From: Sambucus nigra
Lineage: Eukaryota > Streptophyta > Magnoliopsida > Dipsacales > Adoxaceae
Length of the DNA stretch: 64,000 nt
Direction: 5' to 3'
Assembly (NCBI GenBank): GCA_949130495.1
Contig: OX422208.1
Span: forward strand, 645,194,023-645,258,022
Shown in pieces: positions 1-8,230 of the stretch. The notes beneath the pieces were generated by a model. The model had not been told where the DNA came from, searched no databases, and saw only the letters and a program-made list of their open reading frames with translations. The position numbers and the translations under genes are program-made. Position 1 is the stretch's first letter, and the number at the start of each line of letters is the position of its first letter.

Positions 1-490
1 AAAATTTCATGAGATGTTGGGCCAGATGCCCAAGCAGTGAAAAGACTAAAATTCCCTTGAACGTGCGATCGCGTACGAAAATCGAGCGGAATGCGTCCGA
101 ACCTCACACTTAGCATCCAAATATCTATAAGTTCCCAATTAACCCCTGAAAAACATGTTAACGTAGAAATCCGAGTTTTTTTGGTTAATGAGCATAAATA
201 TAGGGAATAAGATACCTGAGGGTGCTAAAATGCGTAGGTTCGGAGGATGAAATACGCAATATTTGCTTATCATCAGTACCAAACTCATACGTGGATAATT
301 TAGGACGTATTAATTTTAAAAAGCTTATAGTTTTTAGTAGATCTAGTGACATTATATATAATAAAGGGGTTTTGCTGTTTTATTTATTTATTATTAATTT
401 AGGAATCAATTTTTTAGTAAATTGTGTTTTATTTTCTTATTTATTATTAAATTTATGAATCACTTCACGGTATCCACAAGTGAGCAATTT

Positions 491-533
<43 letters not shown>

Positions 534-1251
534 TTTTTGGTGTCTTTAAGTTGTGAATAAAGATTTGAAACACATGCTGAATGTTTGATAATATATTTCA
601 AAAATAAAATGAATGTATTACATTTTTAGCTTTTCAATTTTAAGAAAAGTTTTTATCTTTTGTGTTTAAAATTTTAATTTGTCAATTTTATGATACACTT
701 CCAATCACTTTATAATGATGTAATCTTATGTAAAATAATAGTCAACACAATGTGTGATTAATTGAGATATATTTAATTACTATTTTTACTATATAATTAT
801 ACAAATTATTCCCTTAACTGGCTTTTAGTGTTTGTTTTTTACTTCCACTTTTATGATTTTCTTCGAGAGTGATATCATTAGTAAGGGTATCAAATTAGTA
901 TCGAATAGTTTCACAAGTTTGTGTTTTTTTTTTATTTGACACGATCACAAGTCATTAGAAATAATGTGGTTGACTCGATTCATGATTTTCCCACCCAATT
1001 AAGTATATAAAAAAGTACAAAAATATGACAAACACGACTTACCATGAGTCATAATTTTGCACGGAAATGGCACGATTCAAATCCTAACACGAGCACATTT
1101 TTTTTTTGTCTTTTTTATGTTCCTACAATTATCACCAAAATTAATTGGGTTCAATGGTATTTTTCATTGAGGGTTAAATGTTATGAGTTTTATGATTTGT
1201 TATGTAATTCAATAAAGACCCATTGGCAATTGATTACTAATAACCAAATGA
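1..1251. other. AT-rich intergenic DNA, no gene seen
   Basis: No recognisable protein, RNA gene or complete transposon was found here. Short open frames at 222-458 and 1044-1259 have low-complexity, AT-driven translations with no domain resemblance. A (TA)n run sits at 493-530. The stretch ends at the target duplication of the Copia-1 element. Confidence 0.6.
493..530. repeat. (TA)n microsatellite
   Basis: An uninterrupted alternating A/T run of about 38 bases lies in otherwise unique AT-rich DNA. It is a simple repeat with no further role visible. Confidence 0.95.
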
Positions 1252-1256
1252 TATTT
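1252..1256. repeat. Target site duplication of Copia-1, left
   Basis: TATTT lies directly before the LTR terminus TGAGAGTG and is repeated exactly at 16041-16045 after the opposite terminus. Five bases is the usual duplication length for LTR retrotransposons. Confidence 0.85.
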
Positions 1257-1301
1257 TGAGAGTGCGTATTGTGTACTGAAATAAAGACCCACCAAAAATT
1301 A
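1257..1301 (-). repeat. Copia-1 left (3') LTR, outer 45-bp piece
   Basis: This piece matches the inner end of the right LTR (14270-14314), sharing AGAGTGCGTATTG and ACCAAAAATTA. It is cut off at 1301, where plastid sequence begins; the rest of the LTR resumes at about 6767 with ATTTGCACACC. In the uninterrupted LTR these two pieces are directly adjacent. Confidence 0.85.
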
Positions 1302-1304
1302 TGA

Positions 1305-1417
1305 TTAATCCTGTCTTTGTTTATGCCTTGGGTTGGATCAAATTAATATAATTCGTCCTCGCCTACAGATTAGTCGACATTTTTACAAATTTTACAAACA
1401 GAAGCTCTTATTTTCAT
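1305..1417 (-). pseudogene. rpl36: rpl36 plastid pseudogene (ribosomal protein L36)
   Basis: On the minus strand the start reads ATG AAA ATA AGA GCT TCT, encoding MKIRAS, the typical plastid L36 N-terminus. The rest covers the whole 37-codon gene to a terminal TAA. A one-base deletion in the AAAAA run before TGTCGAC shifts the frame after about 12 codons, and one conserved Arg has become Cys. As in plastomes, infA lies next to it on the same strand. It is a non-functional nuclear copy. Confidence 0.85.
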
Positions 1418-1531
1418 ATTTACAATTCCTTACCTTAATTTTGAATCTACTTTTTGGAAGAAAATAAATTTGTTAAAATTTTCATCTCCAATCGTATTCC
1501 CACGAAAGTAATGTTAAAGTTGAAAAAACGT

Positions 1532-1763
1532 CTAATCTTTCGAACCTTGTTGCGAAGTAGATAAATTATAAGCCCTCTGGTTGAATCATAACGACTTACT
1601 TCTATTTGACTCTATCGACTAGCCGTAACCGTATAAAACTACGTCGAATCTTTCACGAAACATAGCCTAGAATCATATCTTCATTATCTAAACAAATCCG
1701 AAGCATACCATTGGGAAGCGATTCAGTAAATAAACCCTCATGAATCAATTTTTGTTCTTTTAT
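1532..1763 (-). pseudogene. infA: infA plastid pseudogene (translation initiation factor IF-1)
   Basis: The minus-strand reading resembles plastid IF-1 over its full ~77-codon length: an IHEG-like start, then SLPNGM, LDNED, ILGYVS, IRRSF and the RGRIIYRLR-like end. The initiator ATG is ATA (1761-1763) and internal codons are stops, for example at the glycine after YVS. It sits upstream of rpl36 as in the plastid rpl14-rps8-infA-rpl36 cluster. Since infA has been lost from many angiosperm plastomes, its presence constrains the donor. Confidence 0.8.
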
Positions 1764-1799
1764 TCCAGGTAAAACCCTGTGAAGTATCAACTAATTGAG

Positions 1800-2471
1800 G
1801 AGGAGCAATATTAAACAACCAACCACTTTTTTTAATTTTTTTGTGTGACAAACAAATAAGTCATAAAACATTGGACCAATCTGAATCGATTTGACTCAAA
1901 AAATTGGCTCATTTTATTATGTTATTAATATCAAATTAGGAATTTCCATTGCCTATTTTGGCTAATCAATATGAAATGGAACTCTCTTCGCTATTATGAT
2001 ATGTTGAATAAGAATTCTTCCGTTTACTATATTATAAATATAATACTTTGGAAAAAGAATAAAGGTAAGATACAAAGTTTTACCTTTATTTTTAGTATAT
2101 TTTACCATTTTGGGGGTGGGGAGTCTTATTTTCCCCAGCAACCAATTTGTGACAATTACAATAATAAAAATAAGAAAAAAAAGATAAGAAAAAAGGTTTT
2201 TCTCCATATAAGGATAGCTATATAAAGGTATAAGGGCAGATATAAGATCTTTATTTAGTTAAAATTCATGAATATTTGAAATGAATTTATTAATTTTTTA
2301 AAACCTTTTGTGTAACTTTATCACTTTTTATATCATGGTTCGATAAACATAAAGGCTTTTCCTTTATGTTTGGCGAAAGCCGGATGTTATATCATATCCC
2401 CTTAAATAGATATCTGTTTTATGATACAAGTCTAAGTTTTAAAAAATGGACGAGATTTGGTCCCATCAGAT
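1800..2471. other. Plastid-like spacer DNA, partly unassigned
   Basis: AT-rich sequence between infA and psaI fragments. The part from about 2330 to 2471 reads like the psaI-ycf4 intergenic spacer on the minus strand, contiguous with the psaI stop. The part from 1800 to 2330, including an 81-codon minus-strand frame (1962-2207), could not be tied to a specific plastid gene. It may be spacer DNA or filler acquired during insertion. Confidence 0.4.
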
Positions 2472-2540
2472 CTAAATAATCTTATTTTTTTGAACATGAA
2501 GAGATAAAGAAGCCATTGCAATTGTCTAAAATACTAGGCC
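2472..2540 (-). pseudogene. psaI: psaI 3' fragment (photosystem I subunit VIII)
   Basis: The minus-strand reading gives GLVF, a stop, then [17 protein letters not shown] and a stop. This is the C-terminal two-thirds of the ~36-residue photosystem I subunit VIII. The proline codon after GLVF has become TAG and the last Val has become Ile. The gene is cut at 2540, where ycf2-derived sequence begins, a join that does not exist in plastomes. Confidence 0.8.
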
Positions 2541-2542
2541 TA

Positions 2543-2885
2543 TAATTCATAGTTATAGGAAGAAGCCCTATTAAATAGAGATGTTTTCTTTTGACCATAT
2601 TTCGATTGCTAATACGATATATAAGTACCGCTACTACAAAGAGTATTACACCCTTGATCGTGAAATATTGATTTTTTGTTGAACCCTGTGAATTGCGTGA
2701 AAGTAGGATACTCGAAATTTGGGGGTCAAAAAGTTTTATAAAATCTTCTTAGTGGAAAAAAAGTGAATGAAAGATCCCACCGAATTGAATTGGGTCCATG
2801 AATTTAAGAAATTGTGAGACTTATTGATCTCTCTCAATATATCTCTCAATTCAAAATTCTAGAATTTGAATTGATGTCCTTTATT
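2543..2885 (-). pseudogene. ycf2: ycf2 5' fragment
   Basis: Reverse-strand match to roughly the first 110 codons of plastid ycf2, covering the HQFKF-like N-terminus, the FNSVGSF-like stretch and the [12 protein letters not shown] stretch. The start codon is destroyed and there are several stops. It is cut after the region encoding GLLPIP. The neighbouring trnI-CAU on the opposite strand is where it lies in the plastid inverted repeat, so this piece and the next two derive from one contiguous plastid segment. Confidence 0.85.
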
Positions 2886-2910
2886 CACCATGTACGAGGA
2901 TCCTTGCTAA

Positions 2911-2984
2911 GCATCCATGGCTGAATGGTTAAAGAGCCTAACTCATAATTGGCGAATTCGTAGGTTTAATTCCTACTGGATGCA
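2911..2984 (+). tRNA. trnI-CAU: trnI-CAU, plastid-derived relic tRNA-Ile
   Basis: A 74-base cloverleaf matches plastid tRNA-Ile(CAU). The acceptor arms GCATCCA and TGGATGC pair perfectly, the anticodon CAT lies in ACTCATAAT, and the T-arm is intact except that TTCAA has become TTTAA. About three changes from the usual sequence are seen, including one at the D-stem end. Position between the ycf2 start and rpl23 matches the plastome. Plastid tRNAs placed in the nucleus generally lack a suitable promoter, so expression is unlikely. Confidence 0.85.
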
Positions 2985-3149
2985 CGCTAATGGGACCCTT
3001 CAATAAGTTTATTGGAATAGACTCTATATTAATGGAATCTCATCATCCATGCATAATTAATTAGTGTGGTATATTCATATCATAATATATGAACAGTAAA
3101 CACTAGAATTCTTATTGAGACTAGAACTTATAGGGAAGAAAATAGATTT

Positions 3150-3287
3150 ATGGATGGAATCAAATATGCAGTATTTATAGACAAAAGTATTTAGTTATTG
3201 GGAGAAAATCAATATACTTCTAATGTTGAATCAGGATTTACTAGGATAAAAATAAAGCATTGGGTCAAACTCTTCTTTGGTGTTAAG
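3150..3287 (+). pseudogene. rpl23: rpl23 5' fragment (ribosomal protein L23)
   Basis: Starts ATGGATGGAATCAAATATGC, encoding MDGIKYAVF, and follows plastid L23 for about 46 of its ~93 codons, ending at ELFFGVK-like sequence. CGG has become TAG at codon 15 (AGT ATT TAG), so it is dead. It is preceded by trnI-CAU with the normal spacer. After 3287 the sequence leaves rpl23. Confidence 0.88.
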
Positions 3288-3363
3288 TCTTACATCCACC
3301 ATTTTATATAGGAATGAAGGTGCTCTTGGCTTGACATCATTTGTTCTTTTCCACTAAATTCCC

Positions 3364-3394
<31 letters not shown>

Positions 3395-3614
3395 GGTTAT
3401 AATGTAAATATTACATGATGGAGCTTGAGTAGAAAGTATTGATTCATTTATCAGGAGTAAGGATCTAAGGTTAATGCCAATCAGTAAATTGGAATAACTT
3501 CGTAAGAAGATTTTCGATATAGAAATTAAAAGGATCCGATTCGAGCAAGTTTTCAATTCAAAAATAAAATTTGTTAGAATTGATAAAACTTTTTCAATCC
3601 AAAGTGTATCACGC
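3288..3614. other. Plastid-like sequence of unassigned origin with T10-G23 tract
   Basis: This stretch lies between the rpl23 and rrn16-trnI pieces. It includes T10 followed by 23 consecutive G (3374-3396). The base composition resembles plastid spacer, but I could not place it with confidence. Confidence 0.4.
3374..3396 (+). repeat. Homopolymer G23 tract
   Basis: Twenty-three consecutive G residues follow ten T residues. On the minus strand this yields a spurious Pro-rich/Lys frame (3290-3556), which is not a gene. Such a run could form G-quadruplexes and is prone to length error in sequencing. Confidence 0.9.
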
Positions 3615-3830
3615 GTCTGAGTGAAACTTGGAGATGGAAGTCTTCTTTCGTTTATCGATGGTGAAGTAAGACCAAGCTCATGAGCTTATTATCCCAGGTT
3701 AGAAGAAGTTGATAGGATCCCCTTTTTTACGTCTTCATGTCTCCCCGTGTGGCGACATGGGGGAAAAAAAGGAAAGAGAGGGACAAGGTTTCTCTTGCTT
3801 TTGTCATAGCGGGCCCCCACTCAGAGGTTA
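3615..3830 (+). other. rrn16-trnI-GAU intergenic spacer, plastid-derived
   Basis: It matches the plastid inverted-repeat spacer after rrn16, including GAAACTTGGAGATGGAAG, CATGAGCTTATTATCC, the CCCCGTGTGGCGACATGGGG hairpin and CATAGCGGGCCCCC. It stops just before trnI-GAU would begin. The open frames at 3709-4071 and 3737-3949 are shadows over non-coding DNA. Confidence 0.75.
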
Positions 3831-4080
3831 TTCATTACATATGGTATACCCGACCCCCATCAACATATTTTTTTGTTTTACGTCCCATAACTCTTCCTCA
3901 GACATGTTGGGGCAGAATAGAAGAACAAGTACAAGTATTAGTAGCATAACAAAAATGCGTTGCTCATCAGTAATAATATTTTGCTCATGGCAATCGTTGC
4001 CTCTCGGGAGAATTATTGACTGCATCTTTGATGTATTGCTAGTACTAGTACATCTGAGAATTCTAAACTGAAAAGTTGTA
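3831..4080. other. Unassigned sequence within the plastid insertion
   Basis: It lies between the rrn16-trnI spacer and the trnR-trnN spacer pieces. A minus-strand frame (3828-4025) has no family resemblance that I can support. Confidence 0.35.
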
Positions 4081-4285
4081 AATAGCCCTAGGGCTATGGA
4101 ACAAAGGATTATCCTAGACCTATACCGAGATATTGAGGGTGATTTTCAAATCTCCCAGAATAAAATGTGATACGATAAGATATAATGCAATAGAAACAAC
4201 GACGGAGAATGGGTTACCTACTCTTAACGGACAAAGCGAGCCCTTTTTTTTCCTGAATTAAAGAATTCATAATGAATCAAATCTC

Positions 4286-4357
4286 CCCAAGTAGGATTCG
4301 AACCTGCGACCAATCATTTAATAGCCGACCGTTCTACCACTGAGCTATTGAGGAACA
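4286..4357 (-). tRNA. trnN-GUU: trnN-GUU, plastid-derived relic with altered anticodon
   Basis: The minus-strand sequence TCCTCAATAGCTCAGTGG...GGTTCGAATCCTACTTGGGGAG is plastid tRNA-Asn. The anticodon position reads ATT instead of GTT, and further changes hit the D and anticodon arms (GAGCGG to GAACGG). It is flanked by the trnR-trnN spacer on one side and the trnN-ycf1 spacer on the other, as in plastomes. It is a decayed, presumably silent copy. Confidence 0.85.
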
Positions 4358-4658
4358 ATGAGAGACCATACTCAACCCATGAACAAAACGAGCTCAAAGC
4401 TTCCTTCGTAACTCCCGAAACTTCTTTGTAGTGTCTCTCTTCCGTGCCTCATTTCATAGAGAACCTCAAAGAGGCTCTATTTCATTTTATCCCATCCATA
4501 TCCTAATTCCATTCATATAATATCCATTTGGTGTCATTGACATAACATATGTCGTTTCTAGTCTATCTCTTTATATTTCTTTTCTATATATAGAAAGTGT
4601 AAAAATCATCATATAATAATCTAGAAATTTTAATAGAAAAGAAAAAGGGAGGTTTGCG

Positions 4659-5346
4659 ATGATTTTAAAATCTTTTCTATTAAGTAATCTAGTATCCTAT
4701 GCATGAAGATAATCAATTCAGTCGTTGTGGTCAGACTCTATTACGGATGTTTACCACATTATCCATTGGTCCCTCTTCTCTCTTCCTTCTCCAAGCTAAG
4801 GTTATGGATGAAGTAACTGAGAAGAAGGTATCAACAACAACTGGTTTTATTACGGAACAACTCATGCTGTTCATATCAATCTATTATGTGCCTCTACATC
4901 TAGCATTAGGTAGACCTCATACAATAACTAGCTCTATCGTAACTTTTGTTTCGTTTCTTATAGAATAACCACAAACACTTTTGTGATTATGGATCTACTA
5001 AGATAAATTCAATACCTAATCTCAACATTTAATGTGTATTCTTGAATAATCTAATTTTTAATCATTTAACCATTTTATTTTCCAAGTTCAATGTTAGCCA
5101 AGTTAGTCAACATTTATATGTTTTAATGCAACAACAAGATGTTATTTGTAACAAGTAGTTTTGTTGTTTGGCTAATTGGTCATATTTTATTCATGAAATG
5201 GATTGGATTGGATTGGTATTAGTATGCATATGAAAAAATCATTCTATTAGATCGAATGTACTTATTCGATCTATTAAGTACTTTGTGTCAGAATTGAGAA
5301 ATTCTATGGCTCGAATCTTTAGTATTCTCTATTTATTACCTATGTC
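4659..5346 (+). pseudogene. ycf1: ycf1 (tic214) 5' fragment
   Basis: Starts ATGATTTTAAAATC with GGGAGG just upstream, as in plastid ycf1. The translation in shifting frames gives [46 protein letters not shown] and [11 protein letters not shown], matching about the first 220 residues of this TIC214 translocon protein, which normally exceeds 1,500 residues. Several frameshifts and stops break it, so only 4699-4968 is openly readable. It ends abruptly at about 5346. Confidence 0.9.
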
Positions 5347-5529
5347 TACTGCATCAAGCTATTTGTAAGGGCCTTATTGAACCTCTTCCTCAGGGATCCC
5401 GGATGAGGGAATCTTAGGAGAGCCACCGTCTTAACCTACCGTCCATGTACGATCCATAAAAGATCTGACCAATTAACCATCCTACCTATTTTATGTTCTT
5501 GATGTTCTTAATAACCCATTTTTGTCTCA
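5347..5529. other. Unassigned junction sequence in plastid insertion
   Basis: This stretch joins ycf1 to the trnV-rrn16 leader. It reads like plastid spacer sequence, but no gene could be assigned. Confidence 0.35.
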
Positions 5530-5553
5530 GAAGAGAATGGATAAGAGGCTCTT

Positions 5554-5584
5554 GGGATTGACGTGAGGGGGTAGGGATGGCTAT
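5554..5584 (+). promoter_or_regulatory. Relic plastid rrn16 promoter (PEP type), copy 1
   Basis: TTGACG followed 18 bases later by TATATT is the conserved sigma-70-like promoter of the plastid rRNA operon, in the trnV-rrn16 leader just upstream of the rrn16 fragment. In the nucleus it has no matching polymerase and is a fossil. Confidence 0.7.
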
Positions 5585-5710
5585 ATTTTTTGGAGCGAAC
5601 TCTTGGCAAATATGAAGCTCATGGATACAAGTTGGGCATTGGAACAAAAGATAATATCGAATCCACTTAGCCAATGAACAAGGATTCTATATGTAATGCA
5701 ACTACGAATC

Positions 5711-5997
5711 TCATGGAGAGTTCTATCATGGATCAAGATGAACGCTGGCGGCATGCTTAACACATGAAAGTTGAACATGAAGTGGGGTTTCCGGTGGCAG
5801 ATGGGTGAGTAACGATTAAGAATATACTATTGGGAGGGGAACAAGAACTGGAAACGACTATTAATACCCCGTAGGCTGAGGAGTAAAAGGAAAAATTCGC
5901 CCGAGGAGGGGCTCACATATAATTAGCTAGTTGATGAGGTAATAGATTACCAAGGAGATGATCAGTAGCTGGTCTGAGAGGATGATCAACCACACTG
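5711..5997 (+). pseudogene. rrn16: rrn16 5' fragment, copy 1 (16S rRNA)
   Basis: From TCTCATGGAGAGTT this follows plastid 16S rRNA for about 290 bases, including GAACGCTGGCGGCATGC, CACATG, GGGTGAGTAACG, TAATACCCCGTAGGCTGAGG and GATGATCAGTAGCTGGTC. It stops at CACACTGGG, where an inverted piece of the next part of rrn16 is joined. Many C-to-T and G-to-A changes are visible. Confidence 0.92.
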
Positions 5998-6079
5998 GGC
6001 CTTCTACCTCCATGTGGCATTGCTCCGCCAAGCTTTTACCCATTGTAAAAAATTCCCCACTACTGCCTCCCGTAGGAGT
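5998..6079 (-). pseudogene. rrn16: Inverted rrn16 piece
   Basis: The reverse complement reads ACTCCTACGGGAGGCAG...GGGGAATTTTTTACAATGGG...GGAGGTAGAAGGCC, the stretch of plastid 16S rRNA that normally follows copy 1 on the plus strand. About 15 bases are missing at the join and GGG is shared between both sides, consistent with end joining at microhomology. Confidence 0.88.
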
Positions 6080-6239
6080 TTAGGCTCCCTTTGACACCTA
6101 TTCATCTGTAAATAATTCTCAATGTGAAAACACGAAGACAAAGGGCTGATCTTTGAATAGGAAAATGGTGGATCTGAAGGGTCCCAAATGAATTGGCTTA
6201 TTTGAAAAGGCCTTGTTCTTTGGAAGATCTATCTCGTTT
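6080..6239. other. Plastid-like spacer of uncertain position
   Basis: Sequence between the inverted rrn16 piece and the second trnV-rrn16 leader. It looks plastid-derived in composition, but I could not place it. Confidence 0.35.
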
Positions 6240-6247
6240 CTGGTAGG

Positions 6248-6278
6248 ACTGACGTGAGGGGGAAGATATGGTTATATT
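6248..6278 (+). promoter_or_regulatory. Relic plastid rrn16 promoter, copy 2
   Basis: Second copy of the rRNA operon promoter region. The -35 element has changed from TTGACG to CTGACG, while the -10 TATATT remains. It lies the same distance upstream of its rrn16 fragment as in copy 1. Confidence 0.65.
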
Positions 6279-6400
6279 TTTGGGAGCAAACTCCGGGCGA
6301 GTGTGAAGTGCATGGATAAAAGTTAGGACTTGGAATGAGAGATAATTCTGAATCATCTTTCTCTACGAACAAGGAAGCTATAAGTAATGCAACTATTAAT

Positions 6401-6766
6401 CTCATGGAGAGTTCGATCCTTGGTCACGATGAATGTTGGCGGCATGCTTAAAACATGCAAGTCGTACGGGAAATTATGTTTCCAATGGAAAACGGGTGAG
6501 TAACGCATAAGAACCTGCCCTTGGGAGGGTAACAACAATTGGAAATGACGGCTAATACCCCATAGGATGAGGAGAAACAGGAGGAATCCGCTTGAGGAGG
6601 GGCTTGAATATGCTTAACTAGTGGGTGAGGTAATATGTTACCAAGGTGATGATAAGTAGTTGGTCCAATAGGATGATCAATCAAACTGAGACTGAGACAC
6701 AACCCAGACTCCTACGGGAGTTAGCAGTGGGGAATTTTTTGCAATGGGCGAAAGCCTGACTGAGCA
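6401..6766 (+). pseudogene. rrn16: rrn16 5' fragment, copy 2 (16S rRNA)
   Basis: About 360 bases from CTCATGGAGAGTTCGATCC through GACTCCTACGGGAG and GGGCGAAAGCCTGACTGAGCAAT, collinear with plastid 16S rRNA and extending further 3' than copy 1. It carries substitutions different from those of copy 1, so the two are independent or long separated. At 6766 it joins the Copia-1 LTR with overlapping bases AAT. Confidence 0.92.
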
Positions 6767-8230
6767 ATTTGCACACCTAAAATATAATGTTAAAAAATTT
6801 ACCCAAATTTTAATCAATTAATTTCAAGGGTTATCTTGCTTAAGCATGTGGATGATAAAAACTGTAAAAGAGGTAAAGAAAATCATAACAACAGATTTAC
6901 TAGGACACAAACTCACTAATGGGAAAAACCTCGAGCCAATAAAAAAATCTCACTAAACTTAGTAGAGACGTATAGAGGGGACTAATGACTTATATTCCTA
7001 TCAGTGCTAACCATACTCCTATCCTTTAATGAATAATCTCAATATCGCAATGTCATGACACACGTCAACAATGTTGCACAAGACTTTGTATTCAAACTTT
7101 GGATATTACATATGGACCTCGAAAGAGAACCTCATATAGCACAATACTTCTTGTTGGGAGAAAGAACCAAAGTGTATATAAATTTTGTTATATGAAAATG
7201 AGTTCTTTATGAAAAGCTTTGTCTTATTTGATATTAATCAACCTCGAAAAGGAGAGGTGATTAAAAGCAAAGAAGAGAAGGTGAAAAAGATGAACTAGGT
7301 TTTAGAAAAAGGGTTCACTCATTTTCCCAAGTGTGTTCTTATCCTCTTAGAAAGAAGAAAGAAAAGAATGATTACTAAAAGACTCTCTTGGTATTTTGTT
7401 CTTGAAAAATATGAGAGTTATTTTGAAATGAAGATCATCGATGGTTTAAATAAGGAAAAATACACAAATGGGTTTCCCAATTACCAAGACAAGCCAAAAG
7501 ACACATCTCTTACATAAAGCATGTGTTAGAGAGTGGTTGGCAACTACTAGGTCTAATCAGCAACTAAAAATGTGTTTTTCATACAAATATCTAGAATATG
7601 TATAAAGGTCTTTATGATAAATTTGCTGATCTATTGCGTCGTCGAAGGTGTTATTGCAGCGAAAACAAGTGTCGCTGGAGAGAATCTATCGTGATGCAAG
7701 TCACACATTTATATAAAGATTTTTAAAGAGACTTTCAAAGGACTTGGTGATTAGGGATGGAGATATCACTGCAACAAAGGTGTCGCCGCGACGATGCTTT
7801 AACGATAAGATGCTTGCGCCAAGATCTAGAGTTTTTGTCAAAGAACTTGTTCCATTTTTGCTTCAGTGACGAAAATTATCGCTACAGCAAAACTGGCCAA
7901 TTTCACTCAATTTTGCTCGGTTTTAATTTTTTAAACATTTGTCATACAAGCTAGATCAAGATAGCAAAACCTCAAGATTTACACACATAAAAGTTTTTTA
8001 CCAAAAATAGGTTTGTAAAAACACGTGACGTGTGTAAGGGAATTCTCCAATTTATCTTTCATCCAATAATGTGATATTTGTGATAATGAGGATGAATAAG
8101 AGCCGACTTTAAGATCTTGAATGTTGATGAAGCTTTTCACAGGGGTAAATAAGGGACCTAAAATGTTTTGAAAAAACGGAATAAGACAACTAACTATTAG
8201 GGAAAAAATAAGTATATGAATACTCTTACA
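6767..8230 (-). repeat. Copia-1 left (3') LTR, main piece
   Basis: It aligns along its whole length with 14315-16040, from GCACACCTAAAATATAATG to TATGAATACTCTTACA. The main difference is the 234-bp MITE present only in the right copy. Short frames inside it (7757-7954, 7979-8269) are not genes. In element orientation it starts TGTAAGAG, preceded by a weak polypurine run AAAGGG. Confidence 0.9.

Larger units (their letters stand above)
1302..6766. mobile_element. Nuclear insertion of plastid DNA (NUPT), rearranged mosaic
   Basis: About 5.4 kb of mostly plastid-derived sequence sits inside the Copia-1 LTR. Segments recognised in order are rpl36 and infA (-), psaI 3' end (-), ycf2 5' end (-), trnI-CAU (+), rpl23 5' end (+), rrn16-trnI-GAU spacer (+), trnN-GUU (-), ycf1 5' end (+), trnV-rrn16 leader plus rrn16 (+), an inverted rrn16 piece, and a second leader plus rrn16 (+). 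Some neighbours are collinear with the plastome (ycf2/trnI/rpl23; trnN/ycf1), but others come from far-apart loci. Many differences from typical plastid sequence are C-to-T or G-to-A, as expected for methylated non-functional nuclear DNA. All genes are broken. Confidence 0.92.

Noticed and set aside
222..458. 78-codon open frame near the window start
   Set aside because: AT-rich, Phe/Leu/Ile-dominated translation with no motif; typical of chance frames in this composition.
1962..2225. Overlapping 81- and 84-codon frames on both strands in the plastid block
   Set aside because: Both are AT/A-run-driven, no plastid gene of this sequence is recognised, and they overlap on opposite strands. Treated as spacer.
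2911..2984. Functional nuclear tRNA gene at trnI-CAU
   Set aside because: It is embedded in a plastid insert with ycf2 and rpl23, carries several changes including the T-loop, and trnI-CAU needs a plastid-specific anticodon modification. Listed as a relic only.
3290..3556. 88-codon minus-strand frame with a polyproline run
   Set aside because: The proline/lysine run is a translation of the G23/T10 homopolymer; the rest is plastid spacer-like.
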